Source: JANNHK01 sp034408875
GTDB taxonomy: Bacteria > Actinomycetota > Acidimicrobiia > IMCC26256 > PALSA-610
Reading direction: 5' to 3'
DNA: 5,800 nt
NCBI GenBank assembly: GCA_034408875.1
Contig: JAWXCJ010000024.1
Span: 1 to 5,800, forward strand
In this document: in pieces, positions 1 through 4,927 of the stretch
Layout of the letters: every line of letters begins with the position of its first letter
How positions within the stretch are numbered: the first letter of the stretch is position 1
Program-made: the position numbers and the translations under genes
Notes under the pieces: model-generated
What the model saw: only the letters and a program-made list of their open reading frames with translations
Told to the model about the DNA's origin: nothing
Databases searched by the model: none

Positions 1-280
1 CGGTCGCGGCCAGCCCGCCGGTCGCGACCGTTGCTGTCGCGGCGGTAGCGATGAGCAACTTGGCGAGCACGAACCCGCGCGGCCGCAACAGCCACGCGTA
101 GGCGAACCAACCCGACCCCGCGCTCGCGGCGGCAGACATCTGCGCGACGACGCCCGTTACCTCCGGCACCGGCCCGCCCGCAAGCCCCGCGATCCGCGCG
201 AGCGCCTTGCCGAGCGGCGCCGCCGGGTCGGAGCCCGCCAGGAAGGCGTCGGCCGCTTCGGGAGAGAGGTCGTCGGTCAT
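1..280 (-). CDS. Putative anti-sigma factor / membrane protein, partial (C-terminus beyond window)
   Basis: The frame starts at ATG 280 and is open to the left edge (93 codons visible). The first 70 or so residues form an Ala/Gly-rich cytoplasmic-type segment beginning MTDDLSPEAADAFLAG. A hydrophobic stretch follows from about residue 72 (FVLAKLLIATAATATVATGG) and looks like a transmembrane helix. Its start overlaps the sigma-factor stop as ATGA (277-280), so the two are very probably translationally coupled. A small protein with one transmembrane segment directly downstream of an ECF sigma gene is usually its anti-sigma factor, and that is the basis of the call. I see no zinc-binding HxxxCxxC motif in the visible part, so it is not a classical ZAS-domain anti-sigma. 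It could instead be an actinobacterial membrane protein of unknown function that travels with ECF genes. The coding frame is secure and the role is inferred. Confidence 0.6.
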   Translation of the reverse strand, partial: MTDDLSPEAADAFLAGSDPAAPLGKALARIAGLAGGPVPEVTGVVAQMSAAASAGSGWFAYAWLLRPRGFVLAKLLIATAATATVATGGLAAT

Positions 281-846
281 TCCGGTTCTGTCATCGCTGC
301 GGAGCCCGCATCGGTTACACCTTGGCCGGCGAGGTGCCGGGCCAGGGCCTGCAGGGCCCGGTGTTGCAGCACCTTCACCGCGCTCTCGCGCTTGTCCGTG
401 ACGCGGGCGACCTCCTTCACCGAGAGCCCGCCGATCACCCGCAGCGTTACGACCTCGCGCTGGTCGGGCGTGAGCAGTGCGAGCAACTCGACAACCCGGT
501 CGTCGTCCGAGAGATCTGGGAAGGGGGTCGCCTCGGCGGGCAACGTGGCCGGGTCGTGCGGGGCGTCCCGGCGCCGGGTTCGGGCCCGCCGATCGTCGAT
601 CATCCGGCGATGGGCGATCGTGAACACCCACGACCGGAACGCGGACTCGTCGCCGTCGAAGCGCTTCAGGTTCCGGGCGACGGCAACGAACGTTCCCGAC
701 ACGACGTCGTCGGGATCGCGGGCGCCCTTTCCCCGCACGTAACCGGCGACAACCGGAGCGAGGTCGGTGTAGATGGCGGCGAACGCGCCGTCGTCGCCGG
801 ACCGGGCAGCCTCGAGCACGTCGGTGTACCGGGACCCGAGCGCCAC
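277..846 (-). CDS. ECF-type RNA polymerase sigma factor (sigma-70 family)
   Basis: This encodes a 189-residue protein, the usual size for a group 4 (ECF) sigma factor, which directs RNA polymerase to a specific set of promoters. Region 2 spans about residues 8-92: the core-binding helix around DPDDVVSGTFVAVARNL (44-60) and the -10 recognition part FRSWVFTIAHRRMIDDRRAR (70-89). A Pro/Asp-rich linker (94-112) leads to region 4 at about 115-172, with LTPDQREVVTLRVIGGLSVK (125-144) and a helix-turn-helix ending SAVKVLQHRALQALARHL. I chose GTG 846 because the sigma homology begins at once after it. The frame stays open further upstream, but that part encodes Arg/Gly-rich junk and crosses the divergent gene. 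No Shine-Dalgarno precedes it, but a -10-like TACGCT lies 8 nt upstream, so the mRNA may be leaderless. It overlaps the downstream putative anti-sigma gene by 4 nt. Confidence 0.9.
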   Translation of the reverse strand: MALGSRYTDVLEAARSGDDGAFAAIYTDLAPVVAGYVRGKGARDPDDVVSGTFVAVARNLKRFDGDESAFRSWVFTIAHRRMIDDRRARTRRRDAPHDPATLPAEATPFPDLSDDDRVVELLALLTPDQREVVTLRVIGGLSVKEVARVTDKRESAVKVLQHRALQALARHLAGQGVTDAGSAAMTEPE

Positions 847-854
847 GCGCGGGG

Positions 855-860
855 AGCGTA
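855..860 (-). promoter_or_regulatory. Candidate -10 element of the sigma gene (leaderless start)
   Basis: Reading the minus strand, TACGCT (TANNNT pattern) is followed by 8 nt (CCCCGCGC) and then GTG 846. No TTG-type -35 sits 16-18 nt upstream, and that space is occupied by the CRP-like palindrome. The arrangement fits a leaderless actinobacterial promoter, but no transcription start is proven. Confidence 0.45.
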
Positions 861-876
861 TGTGACAGCCATCACA
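861..876. promoter_or_regulatory. CRP/GlxR-type operator palindrome
   Basis: TGTGA (861-865), a 6-nt spacer CAGCCA, and TCACA (872-876) match the consensus of the cAMP receptor protein family exactly. In actinobacteria this is the site type bound by Crp/GlxR regulators. It directly abuts the putative -10 of the sigma gene, with its centre about 22 nt upstream of GTG 846. Binding there should therefore block sigma transcription if the start is leaderless. It also lies about 80 nt upstream of the divergent secreted-protein gene and could act on that as well. The match is seen directly and the regulator is inferred. Confidence 0.65.
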
Positions 877-943
877 TTGCCGCGGCACCCGTAACCGCCG
901 CCGGGGCCGCAGCGATGACGCTTCCGCGGGCAGGCAAGACCAC

Positions 944-949
944 GAAGGA
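944..949 (+). promoter_or_regulatory. Ribosome binding site of the small secreted protein
   Basis: GAAGGA lies 8 nt before ATG 958. It supports this start over the other frame opening at 915. It is one of only two clear Shine-Dalgarno sites in the window. Confidence 0.7.
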
Positions 950-957
950 CAACCACC

Positions 958-1206
958 ATGCACAAGCACCCGTTCACCAAGATGGCACTCGCGGCCGGCA
1001 TCGTCGCCGCGACGTTCGCAATCGCGACGCCCGCGGAGGCGGCGACCCGGGTCGCGCCAGTTCGCCAGGCGCCGTCGACCAACCCCGTGTCGATCGCACC
1101 GCGGCCGAGCCCGTACCCCAACCCGGAGTGGCGCAGCGTCGCCTACCCCGACCCGAGCCGGCGCCCGGTCGGCTTCATCTCGATCGCCCCGCGGCCGAGC
1201 CCCTGA
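958..1206 (+). CDS. Small secreted proline-rich protein, unknown function
   Basis: An 82-residue protein that I do not recognise. The N-terminus is a typical Sec signal peptide: MHKHPFTK, then a hydrophobic Ala/Ile core (about 9-23), then a cleavage site near residue 28 (TPAEA|ATRV). The predicted mature chain is about 54 residues with 14 prolines and no cysteine. It contains the octapeptide SIAPRPSP twice, at about 45-52 and at the very C-terminus (75-82), plus a YPNP/YPDP pair between them. No membrane anchor or LPXTG sorting signal is visible, so it is probably released or loosely wall-associated. It is divergent from the sigma gene, shares the control region holding the CRP-like site, and ends before a strong hairpin. 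The ATG with its Shine-Dalgarno, the clear signal peptide and the in-frame repeats make it a real gene despite its size. Confidence 0.75.
   Translation: MHKHPFTKMALAAGIVAATFAIATPAEAATRVAPVRQAPSTNPVSIAPRPSPYPNPEWRSVAYPDPSRRPVGFISIAPRPSP
1090..1202 (+). repeat. Direct repeat inside the secreted-protein gene (two 23-bp copies)
   Basis: Copies at 1090-1112 and 1180-1202 differ at one base only (A1098 versus C1188). They are exactly 90 bp apart, so they are in the same reading frame and encode the repeated SIAPRPSP octapeptide. Near identity at DNA level, not just protein level, suggests a recent duplication or gene conversion. Confidence 0.85.
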
Positions 1207-1245
1207 ACGACGGACGCTGAACGACGGACGCTGAACGACGGAGGC
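1204..1245 (+). repeat. 14-bp tandem repeat, three copies, beginning at the stop codon
   Basis: The unit TGAACGACGGACGC occurs at 1204-1217 and 1218-1231, and with one change (C to G) at 1232-1245. The first TGA is the stop codon of the secreted protein. Because 14 is not a multiple of 3, the three TGA copies fall in three different frames, so any frame is closed here. Confidence 0.9.
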
Positions 1246-1275
1246 GCCGGGCGGCGCGTCACGAGCCGCCCGGCG
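1245..1275. terminator. GC-rich hairpin between convergent genes, likely bidirectional terminator
   Basis: CGCCGGGCGGC (1245-1255) pairs perfectly with GCCGCCCGGCG (1265-1275) around a 9-nt loop, giving an 11-bp stem. It sits between the stop at 1206 (plus) and the stop at 1280 (minus). No T-run follows on either strand, which is common for actinobacterial terminators, so termination strength is uncertain. Confidence 0.6.
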
Positions 1276-1279
1276 GCGG

Positions 1280-2920
1280 TCAGTCGATGACGTGGACCCG
1301 CCCGGCGACGGGGTCGACTTCGACCGTCGCGCCGTCGGGGATCCGTTTCGTCGCACCGGTCGCGCCGACGACCGCGGGGAGCGAGAACTCACGGGCGACG
1401 ATCGCCGCGTGGCACATCGCGCCGCCCGCGTCGACGACGAGCGCGCCGAGGATCGGGATGATGGAGTTGTACGCCGGGCCGGTGAACGGCGCGACGAGCA
1501 CGTCGCCGGGCTCCAGTCGGTCGAGCGCGTCGTCGACGCTGCTGGCGACGCGCGCGACGCCCCGGTAGGAACGGTCGCCGATACCGGTGCCCGTCAGTTC
1601 GCCCTCCGTAGGTGCCGACGCGAGTCCTTCGGCTTCCATCACGGTCAGGAACGCGGCGGTCGCGCGCGCGAGCGGCGCGGGAAACACGTCGAGCGGCGGC
1701 GGGTCCTCCGGGTCGCCCAACGTGTCCGGCGCACGCGCCGCCTCGACCAGATCACGGTGCGCGGCGCGCGCCGAGACTTCGTCCGTACTCGGCCCGGCAC
1801 CTGTAAGCAACAGCGGGCCGAGTTCGTCGAGCGTGCATTCGACGACATGGTCGGCGGAGTCGAGCGCGCCGCGCGCGGCGAGCCGGTCCCCGAGTTCGAG
1901 GAGTGCGCGGCGGAGTAGCCCGCCCGACCAGTTCCAGCGCACCCCCGCGTTGTCGTCGCGTTGGCGCATGCCGTAGCGCGCCTCGACCAGCAATGCGTCG
2001 AACATGGAGCGCTCCGCGGCGGGGACCTTGGCCCGGATGGGACCGGCATCGGGCGGCGCGACGTCGGTCGGTGCGTTCGCCGCGGCGAGTAACGCGGCAA
2101 GCTGCAGGTTCGGCCGCTCGGCCAGGGTGGGCTTGTCGATGTCGTCGCTCGTGACGAGACGAAAGCCGTGTTGCTCGCGCCAGGTGTCGACGGCGGCTTC
2201 GGCGTCGGGGCCGAGCGCGCGTACCGCTTCGATCGAGTCGGGCGCACCGCCGGCGTCGGCGATCGCCTTCGCGACCGGCGCGAGCATTTCCGCGGTCTCG
2301 ACGGTCGCCGGCGAACTCCCGCGCAGCAGCGCGGTTGCTTCGGCGTCGGCAATGCCCCAGCGCCGGCAGTGCGCGATGAAGTCGCCGGTGGGGATGAGGT
2401 CGCCGCCGTGCGTCTCCAAGTTGCGGCGCGCCTGGGTGCCGAAGTGCGCGAGCAATGCGCCGACGTGTTCGATGAGCGCGTCGTCGTCGAGCGCGCTCAG
2501 GTCGACGCGGCCGAACTCGACGTTCGTGGCAACCACCGTCGCCCGGTCGCGGTCGAACCAGTCGTCGACCTCTTGGCGCCAGCGCTTCTGTTCCCACGCC
2601 TGCGCAGCGGCCCGGTTGCGCCGCCGGAGCGCGGGGTGGAGGCGGGTCGCGACCTTCATGATCCACGCCGGGGGCGGCGCCTTCGGCGTGTCGCCCTCGC
2701 CGATACCGATCGGGCGGAAGTAGAGGCAGCCCTGCACGAGCTTCGCTTCGACGCGGTCGAGCGGGAGCCCGTAGCGCTCGACGAGCACGGTGAATCCAGG
2801 TGCAGTCGATTCCAAGGTCGGGCGCAGAAAGGGCGAGAGCGGCCGGCGCCCCCGGTGGGTGGCGTCCAGCTCCCACGCCCCGGGCCCGGGTGCTTCGAAG
2901 ATCACGTCTGTCCCCGTCAC
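1280..2920 (-). CDS. PEP-utilising enzyme mobile (swivelling phosphohistidine) domain protein
   Basis: A 546-residue protein from GTG 2920, or 550 from ATG 2932. The last 78 or so residues are the mobile domain shared by PEP synthase, pyruvate phosphate dikinase and rifampin phosphotransferase. It opens with LEPGDVLVAPFTGPAYNSII and carries the phosphohistidine motif GGAMCHAAIVARE, with the catalytic His at about 504. The N-terminal 470 residues (opening FEAPGPGAWELD, with KLVQGCLYFRP further on) resemble the substrate-binding part of actinobacterial PEP-utilising proteins. I see neither an ATP-grasp nucleotide-binding domain nor the C-terminal PEP-binding barrel, so it should need a partner or act as a phospho-carrier. 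I prefer GTG 2920 because a TTGACA-N18-TATGTT promoter ends 7 nt before it, and its -10 overlaps ATG 2932. The divergent TetR gene is its likely regulator. The family assignment is firm and the substrate unknown. Confidence 0.85.
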   Translation of the reverse strand: MTGTDVIFEAPGPGAWELDATHRGRRPLSPFLRPTLESTAPGFTVLVERYGLPLDRVEAKLVQGCLYFRPIGIGEGDTPKAPPPAWIMKVATRLHPALRRRNRAAAQAWEQKRWRQEVDDWFDRDRATVVATNVEFGRVDLSALDDDALIEHVGALLAHFGTQARRNLETHGGDLIPTGDFIAHCRRWGIADAEATALLRGSSPATVETAEMLAPVAKAIADAGGAPDSIEAVRALGPDAEAAVDTWREQHGFRLVTSDDIDKPTLAERPNLQLAALLAAANAPTDVAPPDAGPIRAKVPAAERSMFDALLVEARYGMRQRDDNAGVRWNWSGGLLRRALLELGDRLAARGALDSADHVVECTLDELGPLLLTGAGPSTDEVSARAAHRDLVEAARAPDTLGDPEDPPPLDVFPAPLARATAAFLTVMEAEGLASAPTEGELTGTGIGDRSYRGVARVASSVDDALDRLEPGDVLVAPFTGPAYNSIIPILGALVVDAGGAMCHAAIVAREFSLPAVVGATGATKRIPDGATVEVDPVAGRVHVID

Positions 2921-2927
2921 GCCCGTC

Positions 2928-2957
2928 AACATATTGGCGATAGATCCCTATTGTCAA
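2928..2957 (-). promoter_or_regulatory. Promoter of the PEP-utilising protein gene
   Basis: On the minus strand a perfect -35 TTGACA (2957-2952), an 18-nt spacer and a -10 TATGTT (2933-2928) are followed by 7 nt and then GTG 2920, consistent with a leaderless transcript. The -35 lies within the left arm of the putative TetR operator. Confidence 0.55.
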
Positions 2958-2975
2958 GATATACTTCTCTTGTCA
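2952..2975. promoter_or_regulatory. Candidate TetR operator (imperfect palindrome)
   Basis: The arms TGTCAAGA (2952-2959) and TCTTGTCA (2968-2975) are inverted with 7 of 8 positions complementary, around an 8-bp centre. The left arm covers the -35 of the PEP-utilising gene, the centre covers the tetR -10, and the right arm ends on the A of the tetR ATG. Binding would repress both genes, as is usual for autoregulated divergent TetR systems. Confidence 0.5.
2960..2965 (+). promoter_or_regulatory. Candidate -10 element of tetR
   Basis: TATACT is one base from the TATAAT consensus and ends 9 nt before ATG 2975. No Shine-Dalgarno is present, so the transcript is probably leaderless or nearly so. 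A weak -35-like TTGGCG lies 20 nt upstream, longer than ideal. Confidence 0.5.
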
Positions 2976-3583
2976 TGTCCGAACGCCCGTACTCCTCCCC
3001 GCTGCGCGATAGCCAGGCCCAGCGCACGCGCGAACTCATCCTCGACGCGTTGACCGACCTGCTGGCGACGAACTCGCCCCAGGAAGTTACGACCCGCGCC
3101 ATTGCCGAGCGCGCCGGCGTGTCGCAACCGACGGTGTACCGCCACTTCCCCGATCGGCAGGCCTTACTCGAAGGCCTGACGGCGCGCGTCGAGGGGCTCA
3201 TCGACAGTGACATGACGGTGCAGTCACTCGACGACCTCGTCGCCAAAGGGACCGCGGCGCTCATGGTGACGGAAGCGAACGCGGCCGCAGCCACCGCCGA
3301 AGCGCTGCTGAACGCGGATCCGCGCCGCCTCTCACGAGCGAGTCGTGAGCGGTCCGAACAACTGCTGCAGCTCGTCGCGGAGTCGCTCCCCGACTACGGC
3401 GAACGCGACCACGTTCTGATCACGGCGTTGTTGCGCAACCTGTACTCGGCGCAGACCTGGCTGCGGATGCGCGAAGAGTTCGGTATCCCCGGCCAAGAAT
3501 CCGGGCCCGTCATCGCTTGGGCGTTCCAGACGCTCGTCGACGAAATCCGTGCCGGCAACTTCCCCCGTACCGAGCGCGACTAG
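2975..3583 (+). CDS. TetR/AcrR-family transcriptional regulator
   Basis: A 202-residue protein, typical TetR length. The N-terminal DNA-binding domain spans about residues 15-62: helix 1 RTRELILDALTDLLA, then the helix-turn-helix TTRAIAERAGVSQPTVYRHF (39-58), with the near-invariant VYRHF of the family. The remaining 140 or so residues are helical and form the ligand-binding and dimerisation domain, including an ITALLRNLYSAQTWLRMREE stretch. ATG 2975 fits the homology start exactly; the frame is open far upstream only because it runs antisense through the neighbouring gene. It is divergent from the PEP-utilising protein with only 54 bp between starts, so it probably represses that gene and itself through the 2952-2975 palindrome. 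The ligand cannot be told from the sequence. Its stop overlaps the convergent yajQ stop. Confidence 0.92.
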   Translation: MSERPYSSPLRDSQAQRTRELILDALTDLLATNSPQEVTTRAIAERAGVSQPTVYRHFPDRQALLEGLTARVEGLIDSDMTVQSLDDLVAKGTAALMVTEANAAAATAEALLNADPRRLSRASRERSEQLLQLVAESLPDYGERDHVLITALLRNLYSAQTWLRMREEFGIPGQESGPVIAWAFQTLVDEIRAGNFPRTERD

Positions 3584-4068
3584 TCGCGGAAGTTGCTGAA
3601 CGACAGCGGGATCGCGAAGTCGTGCTCGCGCAGTGCCTGGATCGCGGCCTGGAGGTCGTCGCGCTTCTTGCCCGTGACGCGGAGCTGGTCGCCCTGGACC
3701 TGGTGCTGCACGCCCTTGAGGCCGAGGCCCTTGATGTACTTGCCGATCTCGCGCGCCTTGTCGGCGTTGATGCCGACCTGGATCGCGACCTTCTGCCGCG
3801 CCCGGCCCTTGGTGGCGTCTTCGACCTTGCCGTACTCGAACGCCTTCAACGAGACCTTGCGCTTCACGAGCTTCTCTTCGAAGACCTGCACGACGGCCTT
3901 CAGCCGTTCCTCCGAAGCCGACTCCAGCTCGACCGCGTTGTCCTTCAGCTCGACCACGCTGTCGGTGCCCTTGAAGTCGAACCGGGTCGTGAGCTCCCGG
4001 TGCGCCTGGTCGACGGCGTTCTTGACCTCTTGCATGTCGACTTCCGACACGACGTCGAAGCTGGGCAC
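3580..4068 (-). CDS. yajQ: YajQ family nucleotide (cyclic di-GMP)-binding protein
   Basis: A 162-residue full-length member of the YajQ family (usual size about 160-165). Family hallmarks are all present: the opening MPSFDVVSEVDMQEVKNAVD, TTRFDFKGTDSVVEL (27-41), KAFEYGKVEDATKGRARQ (75-92), the IQVGINADKAREIGKYIKGL block, VQGDQLRVTGKKRDDLQAAI and the C-terminal PLSFSNFRD. Each half forms a ferredoxin-like fold. Members bind nucleotides, and one in Xanthomonas is a cyclic-di-GMP-responsive transcription co-regulator, but the role in actinobacteria is not established. The start is GTG 4068, supported by a GGAGG 7 nt upstream. It lies 34 nt downstream of tRNA-Tyr on the same strand and may be cotranscribed with it. 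Its TAG stop shares CTAG with the convergent tetR stop. Confidence 0.96.
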   Translation of the reverse strand: MPSFDVVSEVDMQEVKNAVDQAHRELTTRFDFKGTDSVVELKDNAVELESASEERLKAVVQVFEEKLVKRKVSLKAFEYGKVEDATKGRARQKVAIQVGINADKAREIGKYIKGLGLKGVQHQVQGDQLRVTGKKRDDLQAAIQALREHDFAIPLSFSNFRD

Positions 4069-4075
4069 GACGGTG

Positions 4076-4080
4076 CCTCC
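4076..4080 (-). promoter_or_regulatory. Ribosome binding site of yajQ
   Basis: GGAGG, within GAGGGAGG on the minus strand, lies 7 nt before GTG 4068 and fixes that non-ATG start. Confidence 0.8.
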
Positions 4081-4102
4081 CTCGCTGCGTAAACAAGTGT
4101 TG

Positions 4103-4185
4103 TGGGCCGAGTTGGATTCGAACCAACGTAGCGAGAACGCAACGGGTTTACAGCCCGTCCCCTTTGGCCACTCGGGTACCGACCC
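4103..4185 (-). tRNA. tRNA-Tyr (anticodon GTA)
   Basis: An 83-nt class II tRNA. The acceptor stem GGGTCGG pairs with TCGGCCC (two G-T wobbles) and the discriminator is A. The D arm is CCCGAGTGGCCAAAGGGG. The anticodon stem ACGGG/CCCGT encloses the loop CTGTAAA with GTA at positions 34-36. A long variable arm and the T arm GTTGG-TTCGAAT-CCAAC follow. The 3' CCA is not encoded (the next bases are CAA), so it must be added after transcription, unlike the two plus-strand tRNAs here. It lies upstream of yajQ. Confidence 0.96.
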
Positions 4186-4191
4186 GGAGCC

Positions 4192-4197
4192 ACTTTA
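4192..4197 (-). promoter_or_regulatory. Possible -10 element of tRNA-Tyr
   Basis: On the minus strand TAAAGT (TANNNT) ends 6 nt before the first base of tRNA-Tyr. That would place the transcription start almost at the mature 5' end. No convincing -35 is visible. Confidence 0.35.
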
Positions 4198-4200
4198 GTC

Positions 4201-4215
4201 GGGCGCCTCGCGCCC
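4201..4215 (-). terminator. Short GC hairpin after the membrane-protein gene
   Basis: GGGCGC and GCGCCC form a 6-bp stem with a 3-nt loop, 13 nt beyond the stop at 4229 and just ahead of tRNA-Tyr. There is no T-run, so this is a weak terminator candidate. Confidence 0.35.
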
Positions 4216-4228
4216 AAACCTAGGCAGA

Positions 4229-4885
4229 TCAGCACCCGCCACGGTCGTACTCGTAGTCGGCGCCGCTGGGCTCGGGAACGGTCACGCAGAAACGCGGCCC
4301 GGAATTGCGCTCCAGTTCGAACCGCCGGCGCGATCGCTGCCATTCGTCGTCGGAGGCGTCGAGGATGTCGGTCCCGTTCGCAAGGGTCAACGTATGAGAC
4401 ACGCGCCCGTTCTCGCGGCTCGCGACGTACGCGGCCCGAAGGACGTCGGCATCGTGCTGGGTCCCGCCGGAACCGGCTTCGTCCTCGACCGCGTTCATGT
4501 AGTCGTAGATCTCTTGGGTGGCGCCGATGTCGGTCGCGACCGTGCGCATGACCCAAATACCGGCGAGCAGGAAAACCGCCGCGAACGCGTACCAGGCGCC
4601 GAGGAGCGCGGCAACGACCCGTCGCGACAGCGCGCAGCGGTTGGCCGTTTCGGACGTGCGCGGTTGTCGCCGCGATCCCCAGTCCGGTTCCGACCATCCC
4701 GAGCAGGAGTGCGAACCAGAACGCGCCGTCACTCGCCGTCGACCGCTCGCCGTCGACCGCTCGACGACGAGTGCCGCGCCGAGCGCGGCAGCCCCAGCTG
4801 CTACCGATGTCGGTCCCGCCCACCAAACCCGTACCCGCTCGCCGGGCTCGGGTTCGACGGGAGGCGCCCAAACCGTGGGTTCCAC
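4229..4885 (-). CDS. Membrane protein of unknown function, with an apparent internal frameshift patch
   Basis: A 218-residue frame that I do not recognise. Residues 1-25 are Pro/Glu-rich. Hydrophobic segments lie at about 26-41 and 89-112 (VAALLGAWYAFAAVFLLAGI). The last 105 residues are a polar domain, probably outside the membrane, ending in a C-terminal Cys218 that could pair with Cys200. Residues 48-85 look unlike the rest (Arg/Ser/Trp-rich, RRRVTARSGSHSCSGW). Over the same bases (about 4632-4733) the next frame encodes a good transmembrane helix, FWFALLLGMVGTGLGIAATT. This suggests that a 14-bp duplication threw the frame out and a later 2-nt loss restored it, so the current product may lack one helix. 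The GTG 4885 start has no Shine-Dalgarno but has TACGTT 6 nt upstream. It lies 42 nt after the acetyltransferase gene on the same strand. Confidence 0.65.
   Translation of the reverse strand: MEPTVWAPPVEPEPGERVRVWWAGPTSVAAGAAALGAALVVERSTASGRRRVTARSGSHSCSGWSEPDWGSRRQPRTSETANRCALSRRVVAALLGAWYAFAAVFLLAGIWVMRTVATDIGATQEIYDYMNAVEDEAGSGGTQHDADVLRAAYVASRENGRVSHTLTLANGTDILDASDDEWQRSRRRFELERNSGPRFCVTVPEPSGADYEYDRGGC
4732..4763 (-). repeat. 14-bp tandem duplication inside the membrane-protein gene
   Basis: A period-14 repeat covers 32 bases, with the unit TCGCCGTCGACCGC at 4733-4746 and 4747-4760 plus flanking bases that keep the period. An extra 14-bp copy shifts the reading frame. It coincides with the point where the encoded protein changes character. 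Confidence 0.85.
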
Positions 4886-4906
4886 CGGACCAACGTAGAG
4901 GTCCGG
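4885..4906 (-). promoter_or_regulatory. Inverted repeat enclosing a candidate -10 at the membrane-protein start
   Basis: CCGGACC (4885-4891) and GGTCCGG (4900-4906) are perfect inverted arms around 8 bp. The minus-strand TACGTT (4897-4892), a TANNNT -10 candidate, lies between them and ends 6 nt before GTG 4885. The palindrome could be an operator over a leaderless promoter. If instead the region is transcribed from upstream, it would be a hairpin that hides the start codon. Confidence 0.4.
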
Positions 4907-4912
4907 CGCCGG

Positions 4913-4926
4913 CCCGCGTCCGCGGG
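4913..4926 (-). terminator. GC hairpin just after the acetyltransferase stop
   Basis: CCCGCG (4913-4918) and CGCGGG (4921-4926) are complementary, folding as a 5-bp stem with a 4-nt loop directly after the TAA at 4928-4930. A self-complementary CCGGCGCCGG (4903-4912) follows. There is no T-run, so its function as a terminator is uncertain. Confidence 0.3.
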
Positions 4927-4927
4927 G

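Noticed and set aside
958..1206. The small proline-rich protein as a ribosomally made modified-peptide precursor
   Set aside because: It has a Sec signal peptide, no Cys/Ser/Thr-rich core and no modification enzyme next to it.
1090..1245. The repeats as a CRISPR array or mobile-element ends
   Set aside because: There are too few copies, the 14-bp units are directly adjacent without spacers, the other pair is in-frame coding sequence, and no cas or transposase gene is present.
847..1392. Upstream extension of the sigma-factor frame
   Set aside because: The frame is open because of high GC, but it encodes Arg-rich sequence without sigma homology and crosses the divergent secreted-protein gene.
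2940..2951. Short inverted repeat ATAG-N4-CTAT in the tetR intergenic region
   Set aside because: The 4-bp arms in an AT-rich stretch are too short to separate from chance, and the 2952-2975 palindrome is much stronger.
1752..2957. Minus-strand frame of 401 codons and several plus-strand frames inside the PEP-utilising gene
   Set aside because: They are Arg/Ala-rich shadow frames of a well-supported gene, with no recognisable domain.
2168..2974. Upstream extension of the tetR frame
   Set aside because: The TetR homology begins right after ATG 2975, and the extension is antisense to the PEP-utilising gene.
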